From Crossiella sp. S99.2 (GTDB lineage: Bacteria > Actinomycetota > Actinomycetes > Mycobacteriales > Pseudonocardiaceae), in NCBI RefSeq assembly GCF_023094165.1, contig NZ_JALMDK010000013.1:1-64000 (forward strand): a stretch of 64,000 bases of DNA, read 5' to 3'. Under the pieces are notes generated by a model. It had not been told where the DNA came from. It saw only the letters and a program-made list of their open reading frames with translations, and ran no database searches. Both the position numbers and the translations under genes were made by a program. Positions 41,968-49,838 of the stretch are shown here, piece after piece. The first letter of the stretch is position 1. The number at the start of each line of letters is the position of its first letter.

Positions 41968-43749
41968 TTGGACGCTGGAGACCTGATCACGGGCCGGTAC
42001 CGGCTGACCGAGCCGATCGGCTCCGGTGGCATGGGCGTGGTGTGGCTGGCCGTGGACGAGCAGCACGGCGGACCGGTCGCGGTGAAGCGGGCTCGTGTGT
42101 CCGATGTGGACGGTGCGCGCGGGCGGCGGCGACTGCGTGGTGAGGCCGGGATCGTGGCCGGGCTGAAGCACCCCGGCATCGTGCGGTTCCTGGATGTCGT
42201 GGACGAGGGCGCGCAGCCTTGGCTGGTCATGGAATACGTGGCCGGGCCGGATCTCGGCGAGCTGATCGAGCGGGACGGTCCGTTGCCGCCGCACCGGGTG
42301 GCCGCGCTGGGCGCGCAGCTCGCGGCGGCGCTGGCGACGGTGCACGCGTTCGGCGTGGTGCACCGGGATGTCAAGCCGGGCAACGTGCTGGTGCCCGCGG
42401 ACGGCCCGGCGCGGCTGACCGATTTCGGGATTTCCCGTGCGGTGAACGGGGATGCGACCCTCTCGCAGGCGGCGCTGGTCGCGGGCACCCCGGCCTACCT
42501 GGCGCCGGAGGTGGCCAACGGCGAGCAGGCCACGGCCGCCGCGGACCTGTTCTCCTTGGGCGCCACGCTGTTCGCGGCGGTGCAGGGATGTTCGCCGTTC
42601 GGGAACGCCGGGGACAATCCACTGGCGGTGTTGCGGCGCGCGGCGGCCGGAGCGGTGCCACCGGCGAACCGGGCCGGGCCGCTGCAGCCGGTACTGTCCG
42701 CGCTGCTGCAACGGGATCCGGCGGACCGGCCGGACGCGGGACAGGCCCGGCGGATGCTGGCCGCGGTGGCCGCGGACCGGGAACCTGGTGCGGCGCTGCC
42801 GGTTCGGCGCCGACTGGGCGCGCGGATCGGCGCGGTGGCCGGGGTGGTGGTGCTGATCAGCGGTCTGCCGGTGCTGATGGCCGCCTCGCCGCCACCCGCC
42901 GCGCCCGCGGCCGCCGCGGTGATCGGGGACGAGCACAGCGCGGATCCCTGTGCGCTGACCGACGCGGTGGCGCTGGCCAGGTTCGGCGCGACCGAGGTGG
43001 ACACCGACTACGGCAGTTTCAACCGCTGCGATGTGATCGTGCGCCACGGCAGCGCCGGCGTGGTCGACGTCAAGTACGAACTGCGCCCCGCGCTCAAGGC
43101 GGACGGGCAGGTGCAGCAGGTCGGCCGGGTGCGGATCGTGCGCGAGCAGGGCGGCGGCGACCAGTGCCGCCGGGCCCTGCAATTGCCCGAGGCCACCACG
43201 GTCACCATCAACGCCAGGCACGACCGGGGCGAACGCGCCGACCTGTGCGCCATCGCCGACGTCGCCGCCACCAGGACCGCCGAAATCCTCGACCGCGCCC
43301 CGCTGGCCCGCCGCGGCACCCCGCCGGACCCGGCCTCGCTGGCCCGCCTCGACGCCTGCGCGCTGCTGCCGGCCGACGCGCTGCGCCGGGTGCCCGGCAT
43401 CGACCCCGGCAAGGGGATGCGCGGCTTCGGCGGCTGGGAATGCCGTTGGCGCAGCACCACCGACCCGGTCACGGTGCTGCTCATCTTCGACCGGGACCAG
43501 CCGCCCAGCCCCGGCGAGGACGGGGTGCCGCACCAGGTCGGCGACCGGCGGTTCTTCCTGCGCCCGGACGGCTGGGGCCCGGAGAGCTGCCTGGCCCGGA
43601 TCAGCCACCGGACCTACCCGGACCAGCACGGCCAGCAGGCCAGCGAGATCCTCGGCATCGCCCTGCTCGGCCGCACCGGGCACCAGCGGCTGTGCGCGCA
43701 GGCCACCGACCTCGCGCACACCGCCCTCGCCAGTCTGCCCTCGACATGA
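41968..43749 (+). CDS. Membrane Ser/Thr protein kinase with tandem extracellular DUF3558-like repeats
   Basis: A 593-residue PknB-type kinase: glycine loop IGSGGMGVVWLA, VAVKRA Lys, HRDVKPGN catalytic loop, DFGISRAV and APE in PAYLAPEVA (residues 10-265), one membrane segment (about 288-310), then an extracellular part with two related units, each with Cys pairs: DPCALTDAVALARFGAT...FNRCDV and DACALLPADALRRV...WECRW. These resemble DUF3558 lipoprotein domains. TTG 41968, five bases after GGAGG, is the preferred start; GTG 41956 is possible. Overlaps the FHA gene by ATGA. Confidence 0.82.
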   Translation: MDAGDLITGRYRLTEPIGSGGMGVVWLAVDEQHGGPVAVKRARVSDVDGARGRRRLRGEAGIVAGLKHPGIVRFLDVVDEGAQPWLVMEYVAGPDLGELIERDGPLPPHRVAALGAQLAAALATVHAFGVVHRDVKPGNVLVPADGPARLTDFGISRAVNGDATLSQAALVAGTPAYLAPEVANGEQATAAADLFSLGATLFAAVQGCSPFGNAGDNPLAVLRRAAAGAVPPANRAGPLQPVLSALLQRDPADRPDAGQARRMLAAVAADREPGAALPVRRRLGARIGAVAGVVVLISGLPVLMAASPPPAAPAAAAVIGDEHSADPCALTDAVALARFGATEVDTDYGSFNRCDVIVRHGSAGVVDVKYELRPALKADGQVQQVGRVRIVREQGGGDQCRRALQLPEATTVTINARHDRGERADLCAIADVAATRTAEILDRAPLARRGTPPDPASLARLDACALLPADALRRVPGIDPGKGMRGFGGWECRWRSTTDPVTVLLIFDRDQPPSPGEDGVPHQVGDRRFFLRPDGWGPESCLARISHRTYPDQHGQQASEILGIALLGRTGHQRLCAQATDLAHTALASLPST

Positions 43750-44540
43750 CCCGCGCCGGGAAAGCCTTGCCGGACAAGCGATTGCCCGCCAGTCACGACA
43801 GCCTGGCCTTCGGCGTGCCGCCCTCGGCGCCGGGCACCATGTACGCCCTGGTCACCTCCGGCGGGCTGGCGGTGCCGCCGCGGGAAGGCCGCACCATCCT
43901 GTTCGGCCGCAACCGGCCCGAGGTGCACGTGTGCATCGGCGAGGACGACCGGCACATCAGCCGCCACCACGGCTGGCTGGTGCACCGGGACGAGCAGTGG
44001 TGGGTGGGCAACGCGGGCAGGCGGCCGATCCGGCTGCCCGAGTCCCGGCTGCTGTTCGCCGAGGAGGAACCGGTGCCGCTGACCGAGGGCTACACCCCGC
44101 TGTTCATCCGCGGTTCCGGCGGCCGGGAACACCTCCTGGAGCTGTACGTGGCCGGGCGGGACGGGCAGCGCCGCGGCGCCAGCCGGGACGAGGCCACCAC
44201 CCCGCCGCGCACCTGGCGGCTCACCACGGCCGAACGGCTCGCGCTGACCGCGCTGGGTCAGCGCTATCTGCGGCACGAGGCAGGCGCGCAACCATTGTCC
44301 CGCCGCGAGGCCGCCGCCTGCCTGGACCGGCTGCGCCCGGACGAGGGCTGGACCTTCAAGCGGGTCGAGCACCTGCTGCTCGGCGTGCGCGGCCGGTTGT
44401 CCAGGGCCGGGGTGCCCGGACTGACCAGGGACGAGGTGGGCGAGCCGGTGGGCAACAGCCTCAACGACAACCTCTTCCGCGAACTCATGGTCTCCACCAC
44501 CCTGGTCCCACCGGATCTGGACCGGCTGTACGAGGGGTAG
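43746..44540 (+). CDS. FHA-domain protein, partner of the upstream kinase
   Basis: A 264-residue cytoplasmic protein. Residues 35-125 form an FHA domain recognisable by FGRNRPEVHVCIGEDDRHISRHHGWLVHRDEQWWVGNAG, the Arg, Ser and His loop residues that bind phosphothreonine. The C-terminal half (TTAERLALTALGQRYL, then a helical region) has no assigned fold but looks like a small DNA- or protein-binding bundle. ATG start is coupled to the kinase stop, so it is the evident phospho-dependent partner. Confidence 0.85.
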   Translation: MTRAGKALPDKRLPASHDSLAFGVPPSAPGTMYALVTSGGLAVPPREGRTILFGRNRPEVHVCIGEDDRHISRHHGWLVHRDEQWWVGNAGRRPIRLPESRLLFAEEEPVPLTEGYTPLFIRGSGGREHLLELYVAGRDGQRRGASRDEATTPPRTWRLTTAERLALTALGQRYLRHEAGAQPLSRREAAACLDRLRPDEGWTFKRVEHLLLGVRGRLSRAGVPGLTRDEVGEPVGNSLNDNLFRELMVSTTLVPPDLDRLYEG

Positions 44541-44588
44541 CACCGCACTGCGGGACCCGTCCCGATTCGCGCTTCTAGCGTCGGAATC

Positions 44589-44948
44589 ATGCGTGTCCAC
44601 CGCGATCAGGATGAGGCGGAACGGCAGGTCCTGCTGGAGCTGTTGCGCGGCCGGGGCTGGCGGTTCTACCAGCTGTCCCGGCACGGGATGGGCGCGGTGC
44701 GGCACTCCCCCGCGCGGGCCGATGTGGTGGTGCTGCTGGAGGATCCGGCGCACGCGGCGGCCTATCGCACGATGCTGCCGGAGCCGGGCTGGGACGTGTT
44801 CGACCCGCGCGAGGTGAGCTGGTGCTTCACCGCCGGGCACCTGCCCACGCTGCGCGCCGCGCTCGCCGTGCTGACCGCCACCGGCGGCGCGGAGCAGGCC
44901 AGTTTCCCGGCCCCGCCGGAGATCCGCGGCCTGCTGAGCCGGTCATAG
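44589..44948 (+). CDS. Unrecognised 119-residue protein
   Basis: Soluble, alpha/beta-looking protein without signal peptide or known motif. The N-terminal part (EAERQVLLELLRGRGWRFYQLSR) and the segment EPGWDVFDPREVSWCFTAGH are its most distinctive features. Codon usage matches its neighbours and it is 48 bases after the FHA gene, so it may belong to that transcript. Its stop overlaps the stop of the convergent DUF742 gene by six bases. Confidence 0.6.
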   Translation: MRVHRDQDEAERQVLLELLRGRGWRFYQLSRHGMGAVRHSPARADVVVLLEDPAHAAAYRTMLPEPGWDVFDPREVSWCFTAGHLPTLRAALAVLTATGGAEQASFPAPPEIRGLLSRS

Positions 44949-45320
44949 CGCGTGCAGGCCGCGCAGCACCCTGGCCATGAACTCCAGCGAGGGTGTCTCG
45001 GCGAACTCCCGGCTGGGACAGCTCAGCAGCAGGCCCAGGTCGAGCATGTCGGCCAGCAGCACCCTGGTCACCCCCAGCGGCAACCCGGTGCGGGCGGCCA
45101 CCTCGGCCACCGACCGCGGCAGCCGGCACAGCTCCATGATCACCTCGTACTCGGGCGGCAGCAGCCAGCGTCTGCGCCGGGCCGAATTGTCCGCGCACAG
45201 CAAGGATTCCAGCAGCAGCTCGCAGTCCACACCGGTGCGCCCGCCGGTGCGGGTGTAGGGGCGGATCAGCGGAACCGGATCGGGCTCGGCGAGCAGCACC
45301 GCCGGTTCGACCGCGGTCAT
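44943..45320 (-). CDS. DUF742 protein, coupled to a StrR-like regulator
   Basis: A 125-residue protein of the DUF742 family: VPLIRPYTRTGGRT at the start, then the winged-helix-like CRLPRSVAEVAARTGLPLGVTRVLLADMLDLGLL. DUF742 normally occurs in conservons with a sensor kinase, roadblock protein and small GTPase; none of those is here. Instead its ATG (45320) overlaps the stop of StrR-like gene 2, suggesting a regulatory pair of different origin. Confidence 0.82.
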   Translation of the reverse strand: MTAVEPAVLLAEPDPVPLIRPYTRTGGRTGVDCELLLESLLCADNSARRRRWLLPPEYEVIMELCRLPRSVAEVAARTGLPLGVTRVLLADMLDLGLLLSCPSREFAETPSLEFMARVLRGLHAL

Positions 45321-46276
45321 CAGGACCGCCGCGCGGGCACCGCGGCAGGCCGGTCCAGCTGCTCCAGCTCCTCGGCGAACTGGCGCAACGCCGCCGAGCA
45401 GTCCCTGGCCATCGCGGAAAGCACCGGTGCCCAGTACGCGGGCACGCTCTCCAGCAGCCCGGACCAGCCCGCCGGGGCGGCCAGGTTGGCCTCCACCCAG
45501 CGCAGCAGCTGCCGCCCGTTCTCGGTGAAGCGCAGGCTCGGGTCCCGGCGGATCTCGCGCAACGCCGCGACCGGGTCGTGCGGACCGTCGTCGCGCTGGT
45601 ACCCACGCCGCGGTCGCGTGGCCCCCGGCACCGGAGGCCGGCCGGCGCGCAGCCGCTCCCGCACATCGCTGACCGTCTGCGGGGACACCCCGGCCAGTCC
45701 GGCGATCTCGCGCAGCGAGGCATCCGGCCGCACCCCGATCAACGCGGCGGCCTTGCGCCGGCCCGCGGCGGCGTCCACCGGGCGGGCCCGGCCGTCCAGG
45801 CCGACCCGGATCGGGGGCGCGGCGGGTCCGGGCTGCCAGACCTTGCGCAGTTTGGCCACCGTCTTGGCGGCCAGTCCGGCCGAGGTGGCCACCGCGCGGT
45901 CCGACCAGTCCGGATACAGGCCCATGATCCGCACTGCCGCGGCCTTGCGTTCGGCCAGGCTCAACGGCAGGCCGTGCGCCACATTCGCCCGCACCCCCAG
46001 CACGAACGCGGCCCGGTCGTCACCGTCGAAATAACGCACCTCGATGGTGCGTTCGCCGTTGAGCATCGCCGCCCGCAACCGGTGCGCGCCGTCGATCACC
46101 CGCATCGAGGGCCGGTGCACCAGGATCGGCGGCAGACCCGCCATTCCGGCGAGCACCTTGACGTGTTCCGGGTTCTCCCCGGAAACCCGGGGCGAACCGG
46201 CCAGATCCAGCTGGGAAACCGCGACGGTGACCGGAACCAGGTCCGGCGTCCAGGTCGCTACCGCACTGTTGTCCAT
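45320..46276 (-). CDS. StrR/ParB-like regulator 2
   Basis: A 318-residue paralogue of the regulator at 39933. ParB-type domain: SPRVSGENPEHVKVLAG, LPPILVHRPSMRVIDGAHRLRAA, VRANVAHGLPLSLAERKAAAVRI; helix-turn-helix regions WSDRAVATSAGLAAKTVAKLRK and ASLREIAGLAGVSPQTVSDVRERL. ATG 46276 is chosen; a longer start 42 bases upstream is possible. The 143-base upstream gap carries an 18-base palindrome (46364-46381). Coupled downstream to DUF742. Confidence 0.85.
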   Translation of the reverse strand: MDNSAVATWTPDLVPVTVAVSQLDLAGSPRVSGENPEHVKVLAGMAGLPPILVHRPSMRVIDGAHRLRAAMLNGERTIEVRYFDGDDRAAFVLGVRANVAHGLPLSLAERKAAAVRIMGLYPDWSDRAVATSAGLAAKTVAKLRKVWQPGPAAPPIRVGLDGRARPVDAAAGRRKAAALIGVRPDASLREIAGLAGVSPQTVSDVRERLRAGRPPVPGATRPRRGYQRDDGPHDPVAALREIRRDPSLRFTENGRQLLRWVEANLAAPAGWSGLLESVPAYWAPVLSAMARDCSAALRQFAEELEQLDRPAAVPARRS

Positions 46277-46363
46277 GCCGCATCCACACTCCGACCGAGA
46301 AAGAAGAATTCGCGGCAACCGGATTCAAGAATTCCGATATGCCGGGCGCCTTGAATTGCGCGA

Positions 46364-46381
46364 CCGAATACATGTTCTCGG
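46364..46381. promoter_or_regulatory. Palindromic site upstream of StrR-like gene 2
   Basis: CCGAATACATGTTCTCGG is an imperfect palindrome (outer CCGA/TCGG and central ACATGT are perfect) in the gap between the AraC stop (46420) and StrR-like gene 2 (46276). A likely operator; which regulator binds is unknown. The rest of the 143-base gap is relatively AT-rich. Confidence 0.45.
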
Positions 46382-46419
46382 TATGCACGGAGCCAAGTCA
46401 ACAGCCATATCACGGTACA

Positions 46420-47250
46420 TTAACTACCACTCTGCACCGGGGACTGGCGGAACTCGGTGGCGCTGCAGCCGTGCCGTTCGCGGAACCGGCGGGCGAAGTA
46501 GGACTGGCTGTTGAACCCGCACCGCTTGGCCACCGCGCCCACCGGCAGCCGGGTGCTGGAGAGCAGCATCGCGGCGTAGGCCAGCCGCCGCTGGTCCACG
46601 AACTCACTCGGCGTGCACTGGTAGTGCTTGTGCATCGACCTGGTCAGATGCCCGGCGCTGACCGAGGCCAGCGCGAGCAGGCCGGGCACCCCGGCGCGCA
46701 GGTGCTCCTCCGAGCTGAACAGCACGCACGCCTGGGTGAGCCAGTCCGGCACCGGGTGGAAGGCCCGGCTGCGCAACGCGCGTTCCAGCGGCGGCAGCGC
46801 CTCCACCCACAGTCGCACCAGGTCCATCGGCCGCGCCAGTTCGGCCTGCCCGGCCAGTACCCGGCGGAACGCGGCGGGCACGGTGCCGTCGCCGTAACGC
46901 AGGTTGACCTGCGGCGGCGGCCCGTCCAGCACCCAGCGCCCGGCCTCCAGCCCGGCCAGGTCGGCGAAGGCCCGCCAGGTGGGGTCCGGGAAGGAGACCA
47001 GCACCAGCGACAACACCTGGCCGTCGGCCGCGGCCAGGGTGTGCCGGACCCCGGCGCGCAGGAACAGCACATCGCCCTGTTCCAGCCGGGAAATGGTGTC
47101 GCCGGAACGCACCTGGCCAATCCCGCCGAAGACGTGCACCAGGTCGTGGCCGTGCTCGTCCTCCCTGTTCATCCGGGTGCGCCCGGCGCCGCCGAGTTCG
47201 ACCACGGCGGCGGCATAGGACTTGCCAGGAGCGAGTTGCGTGCCGACCAT
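46420..47250 (-). CDS. AraC-family regulator with cupin sensor domain
   Basis: A 276-residue AraC/XylS regulator. The N-terminal cupin-like domain includes EDEHGHDLVHVFGG and GDVLFLRAGVRHTLAAAD; the C-terminal double helix-turn-helix has VSAGHLTRSMHKHYQCTPSEFVDQRRLAYAAMLL and the second unit VAKRCGFNSQSYFARRFRERHG. Effector probably a small sugar-like or aromatic molecule. ATG 47250 lacks an obvious ribosome site (possible leaderless start); a TTG 15 bases upstream is an alternative. Divergent from the MmyB-like gene at 47354. Confidence 0.85.
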   Translation of the reverse strand: MVGTQLAPGKSYAAAVVELGGAGRTRMNREDEHGHDLVHVFGGIGQVRSGDTISRLEQGDVLFLRAGVRHTLAAADGQVLSLVLVSFPDPTWRAFADLAGLEAGRWVLDGPPPQVNLRYGDGTVPAAFRRVLAGQAELARPMDLVRLWVEALPPLERALRSRAFHPVPDWLTQACVLFSSEEHLRAGVPGLLALASVSAGHLTRSMHKHYQCTPSEFVDQRRLAYAAMLLSSTRLPVGAVAKRCGFNSQSYFARRFRERHGCSATEFRQSPVQSGS

Positions 47251-47353
47251 GCCAGAAAAGTACAAGAAACGGCTTTCGTATTGCTAACCCCACCGCGGAA
47301 ATGCGCCGCAAGCTGACCGTCCACACCCGAACGGATGATGGAGCGACCTTCTG

Positions 47354-48211
47354 ATGACCTCGTTGTCCGGCCAGCGCAGGCGAGAACTCGGCGAACTGCT
47401 CCGCCGGGCGCGTGGCCGGATCCAGCCGCCCATCGCGGACCGGCCCGGCGGCCGGCGACGGCGCACGCCGGGGTTGCGCCGGGAGGAGGTCGCGCGGGCG
47501 GCCGGAGTGAGCACCACCTGGTACACCTGGCTGGAGCAGGGCCGGTCGATCACCGCCTCGGCCAGGGTGCTGGACGCGATCGCCACCGTGCTGGCGCTGA
47601 GCGATCTGGAACGGGCCTACCTGTTCCGGCTCGGCCGGGGCGAGGAGGCGCCGCTGTCGGCGGGCCGGGATCTGGCCTCGCCCGGCACGCTGGCCTTCCT
47701 GGACGCACTCGCCATCCCGGCCTACCTGGTGGACGACGTGTGGGTGTTGCAGGCCTACAACCGGCCCGCGGCAACGCTATTCGGCTTCGGCGAGCTGCCG
47801 GGTGACTCGACCAACCTGCTGGAGCTGATGCTCACCCGCCCGGCCGCGCGCAGCTACGTCGCGGACTGGCCGGAGGTCAGCCGGGCCATGGTGTGGCGGC
47901 TGCGGCTGGCCAGCTCGCTGCGGGCGGAGGAGCCCGCGGTGCGCGACCTGGTGGCCCGGCTGCGCGCGGTGAGTCCGGAGGTGAACGGCTGGTGGGAGAA
48001 CGAGGAGCTGCCGCAGGCGCGAGAGGACGCGGTGCGGGTGCTCAACACCTGGGCGGGGGCGATCGCCTTCCGGACCGTGGTGCTGCGCGGTTTTGACAGC
48101 CCGCAGCTCATGCTGCACCTGTTCGCCCCGGTGCCGGACGGGGTCAGCGGACCGCGGCTGGAGCGGGCGCTGAGCGGCAAACCGGCGGTGGATGTCGACA
48201 GGACCGGTTAG
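47354..48211 (+). CDS. XRE/MmyB-like regulator A
   Basis: A 285-residue regulator with an N-terminal helix-turn-helix of the diagnostic form RRTPGLRREEVARAAGVSTTWYTWLEQGR (residues 35-64) and an MmyB-like PAS-type ligand domain (about 105-270, with VLQAYNRPAATLFG and GWWENEELP). In Streptomyces such proteins bind fatty acids and control neighbouring oxidoreductases; no oxidoreductase lies beside it here. A closely related gene follows 47 bases later, probably by tandem duplication. Confidence 0.88.
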   Translation: MTSLSGQRRRELGELLRRARGRIQPPIADRPGGRRRRTPGLRREEVARAAGVSTTWYTWLEQGRSITASARVLDAIATVLALSDLERAYLFRLGRGEEAPLSAGRDLASPGTLAFLDALAIPAYLVDDVWVLQAYNRPAATLFGFGELPGDSTNLLELMLTRPAARSYVADWPEVSRAMVWRLRLASSLRAEEPAVRDLVARLRAVSPEVNGWWENEELPQAREDAVRVLNTWAGAIAFRTVVLRGFDSPQLMLHLFAPVPDGVSGPRLERALSGKPAVDVDRTG

Positions 48212-48258
48212 CCCGCAGTACTTTCCCGCCTTCGACAGGCCGAAGGCGGGAGGCCGCG

Positions 48259-49107
48259 GTGCGATCCGAGCAGATACGCAAGGACCTGGGCAGGCTGTTG
48301 CGCGGTGCCCGGGACCGGCTGACCCCGGAGCAGTCCGCGGGCGGACCGGGCCGGCGGCGCACGCCGGGGCTGCGCCGGGAGGAGGTCGCGGCCGCGGCCG
48401 GGGTGAGCGCGGTCTGGTATGCCTGGCTGGAACAGGGCCGCCCGGTGACCGCCTCGGCCAGGGCGCTGCTGGCGCTGGCCAAGGCGTTGCTGCTCAGCGA
48501 CGCCGAACGGGCCTACCTGCTGCGGCTGGGCCGGGGCACGGACGGGGCCGCGGTGCGTGGCGCCGAACTGCTCTCCCCGGCCACCCTGGCCTTCCTGGAA
48601 GCCTTGCCCGCACCGGCTTTTGTCGCCGACTACACCTGGGACCTGAAGTCCTACAACCGGTCCGCGGGCGCGGTGTTCGGTTTCCACTCGCTGCCCGAGC
48701 CCGCTGGCAACCTGCTCCGGGTGCTGCTGCTGGACCGGGGCGCTCAGCGGTACCTGCCGGACTGGCGGGAGATCGCCCGGTACATGGTCCGGGTGTTCCG
48801 GGCCGAGGCGCGGGCCCGCGGGCACGATCCGGTGGCCACCGCGCTGGTGACCGAACTGCGCGCGGCGAGCCCGGATTTCGCCGCCTGGTGGGCCGAACCG
48901 GATCCCGGGGCCGCGCACGCGCACCACTGGCGGGTGGCGCATCCGCAGGCCGGCCCGGTCTCCTTCCGGGTGGCCACCCTGCGCGGCTTCGACGGCCCGG
49001 ACCTGACCATGACCATCTACACCCCGGACCACCGCGACGAAAGCGCCGCCCGCCTGTCCCGCATCCTGCGCGAACACGACACCCAGCCACACGGCTGCCC
49101 CGCCTGA
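48259..49107 (+). CDS. XRE/MmyB-like regulator B
   Basis: A 282-residue paralogue of the preceding gene: RRTPGLRREEVAAAAGVSAVWYAWLEQGR helix-turn-helix and MmyB-like domain with DLKSYNRSAGAVFG and FAAWWAEPD. The two share the domain order but have clearly diverged, so the duplication is not recent. GTG start at 48259 (a short spacer from AGGCGGGAGG). Ends six bases before intergenic repeat copy 3. Confidence 0.88.
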   Translation: MRSEQIRKDLGRLLRGARDRLTPEQSAGGPGRRRTPGLRREEVAAAAGVSAVWYAWLEQGRPVTASARALLALAKALLLSDAERAYLLRLGRGTDGAAVRGAELLSPATLAFLEALPAPAFVADYTWDLKSYNRSAGAVFGFHSLPEPAGNLLRVLLLDRGAQRYLPDWREIARYMVRVFRAEARARGHDPVATALVTELRAASPDFAAWWAEPDPGAAHAHHWRVAHPQAGPVSFRVATLRGFDGPDLTMTIYTPDHRDESAARLSRILREHDTQPHGCPA

Positions 49108-49112
49108 ACGCC

Positions 49113-49171
49113 GAGTTGGCCCAAGTCGTACGCCTGGTTTGCCCAAGTGGGCGTACCACTTGGGCCAACTC
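49113..49171. repeat. Modular intergenic inverted repeat, copy 3 (inner stem only)
   Basis: 22-base arms (49113-49134, starting GAGTTGGCCCAAGTCGTACG, and 49150-49171) pair at 21 of 22 positions around TGGTTTGCCCAAGTG. It has the TTGGCCCAAG and GTACGCC boxes of copies 1 and 2 but not the GTGTTGGCCGTT outer arms. It fills the convergent gap and its right end overlaps the stop codon of the gene ending at 49170. Confidence 0.8.
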
Positions 49172-49733
49172 AACGGCGGATCGGTGGGGAGGGGCTGATC
49201 GCGATGCGGAGGTCTCGGGCGGCCAGGACTCGGAGGCGGTGGTCGACCAGTTCGCGGACCTCCGGCCATACGCCGGCCCGTTTCCACTCGCGCAGCCGGC
49301 GCCAGCAGGTGACTCCGGAGCAGCCGACGGCCTCGTTCGGCAGTGCCTTCCAGGGGATCCGCAGGCTGAGCACGTAGACGATCCCGGCCAGCACCGCCCG
49401 GTCGTCGATGGGGATGCGGCCGGGATTGCGGTCCCGGCGCAGCGGGCGTTCGGGCAGGCGCGGCTGGATCTGCTGCCACAGCTCGTCCGGCACCAGGGTG
49501 TGGATCACCTTGGAGCGGCTCAGCATGGTGACGCCGAGCCGGTGTTCCCTGGTGAGCAGGCAGGCGCCGGTGAGTTCCTCGTGCGGGCTCTTCAACGGCG
49601 GCAGCCAGCGCACCAGGCCGCACTGCCACACCACCGCGTGCGTGTGCACGGTGAAGGATTCCCTCAGGCCGCAGCGCGGGCAGGGGCCCGCCGACTTCCG
49701 CACCGTGTTGAGCTGCTCGCCGAGTCCGCGCAT
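49170..49733 (-). CDS. Zinc-ribbon protein fused to a truncated IS5-type transposase N-domain
   Basis: A 187-residue protein. Residues 18-40 contain CPRCGLRES...WQC, a zinc-ribbon-like start with only three clear Cys. From about residue 70, VPDELWQQIQPRLPERP, NPGRIPIDDRAVLAGIVYVL and SGVTCWRRLREWKRAGVW form the DUF4096 DNA-binding N-domain of IS5-family transposases. The DDE catalytic part is absent and the frame ends in unrelated sequence. Either a decayed IS remnant or a domesticated DNA-binding protein; uninterrupted codon bias across the fusion favours the latter. It is 105 bases downstream of StrR-like gene 3 on the same strand. Confidence 0.6.
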   Translation of the reverse strand: MRGLGEQLNTVRKSAGPCPRCGLRESFTVHTHAVVWQCGLVRWLPPLKSPHEELTGACLLTREHRLGVTMLSRSKVIHTLVPDELWQQIQPRLPERPLRRDRNPGRIPIDDRAVLAGIVYVLSLRIPWKALPNEAVGCSGVTCWRRLREWKRAGVWPEVRELVDHRLRVLAARDLRIAISPSPPIRR

Positions 49734-49838
49734 CAGACCATCCGCTCCCTGGGCCGTGACCGCGGCACAGCATGGCCAGGGATGGCTTGGGCGGCAAGGA
49801 AATCGTGTCCAGCCGGGGCCGGTCTGCGGTTGGACGGC

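Noticed and set aside
44943..45320. Conservon
   Set aside because: DUF742 is present, but the sensor kinase, roadblock and small GTPase genes are missing on both sides.
39933..46276. Aminoglycoside or glycopeptide biosynthetic cluster suggested by StrR-like genes and a phosphotransferase
   Set aside because: No scaffold-forming, aminotransferase, NRPS or glycosylation genes occur nearby, and the phosphotransferase lacks its catalytic Asp.
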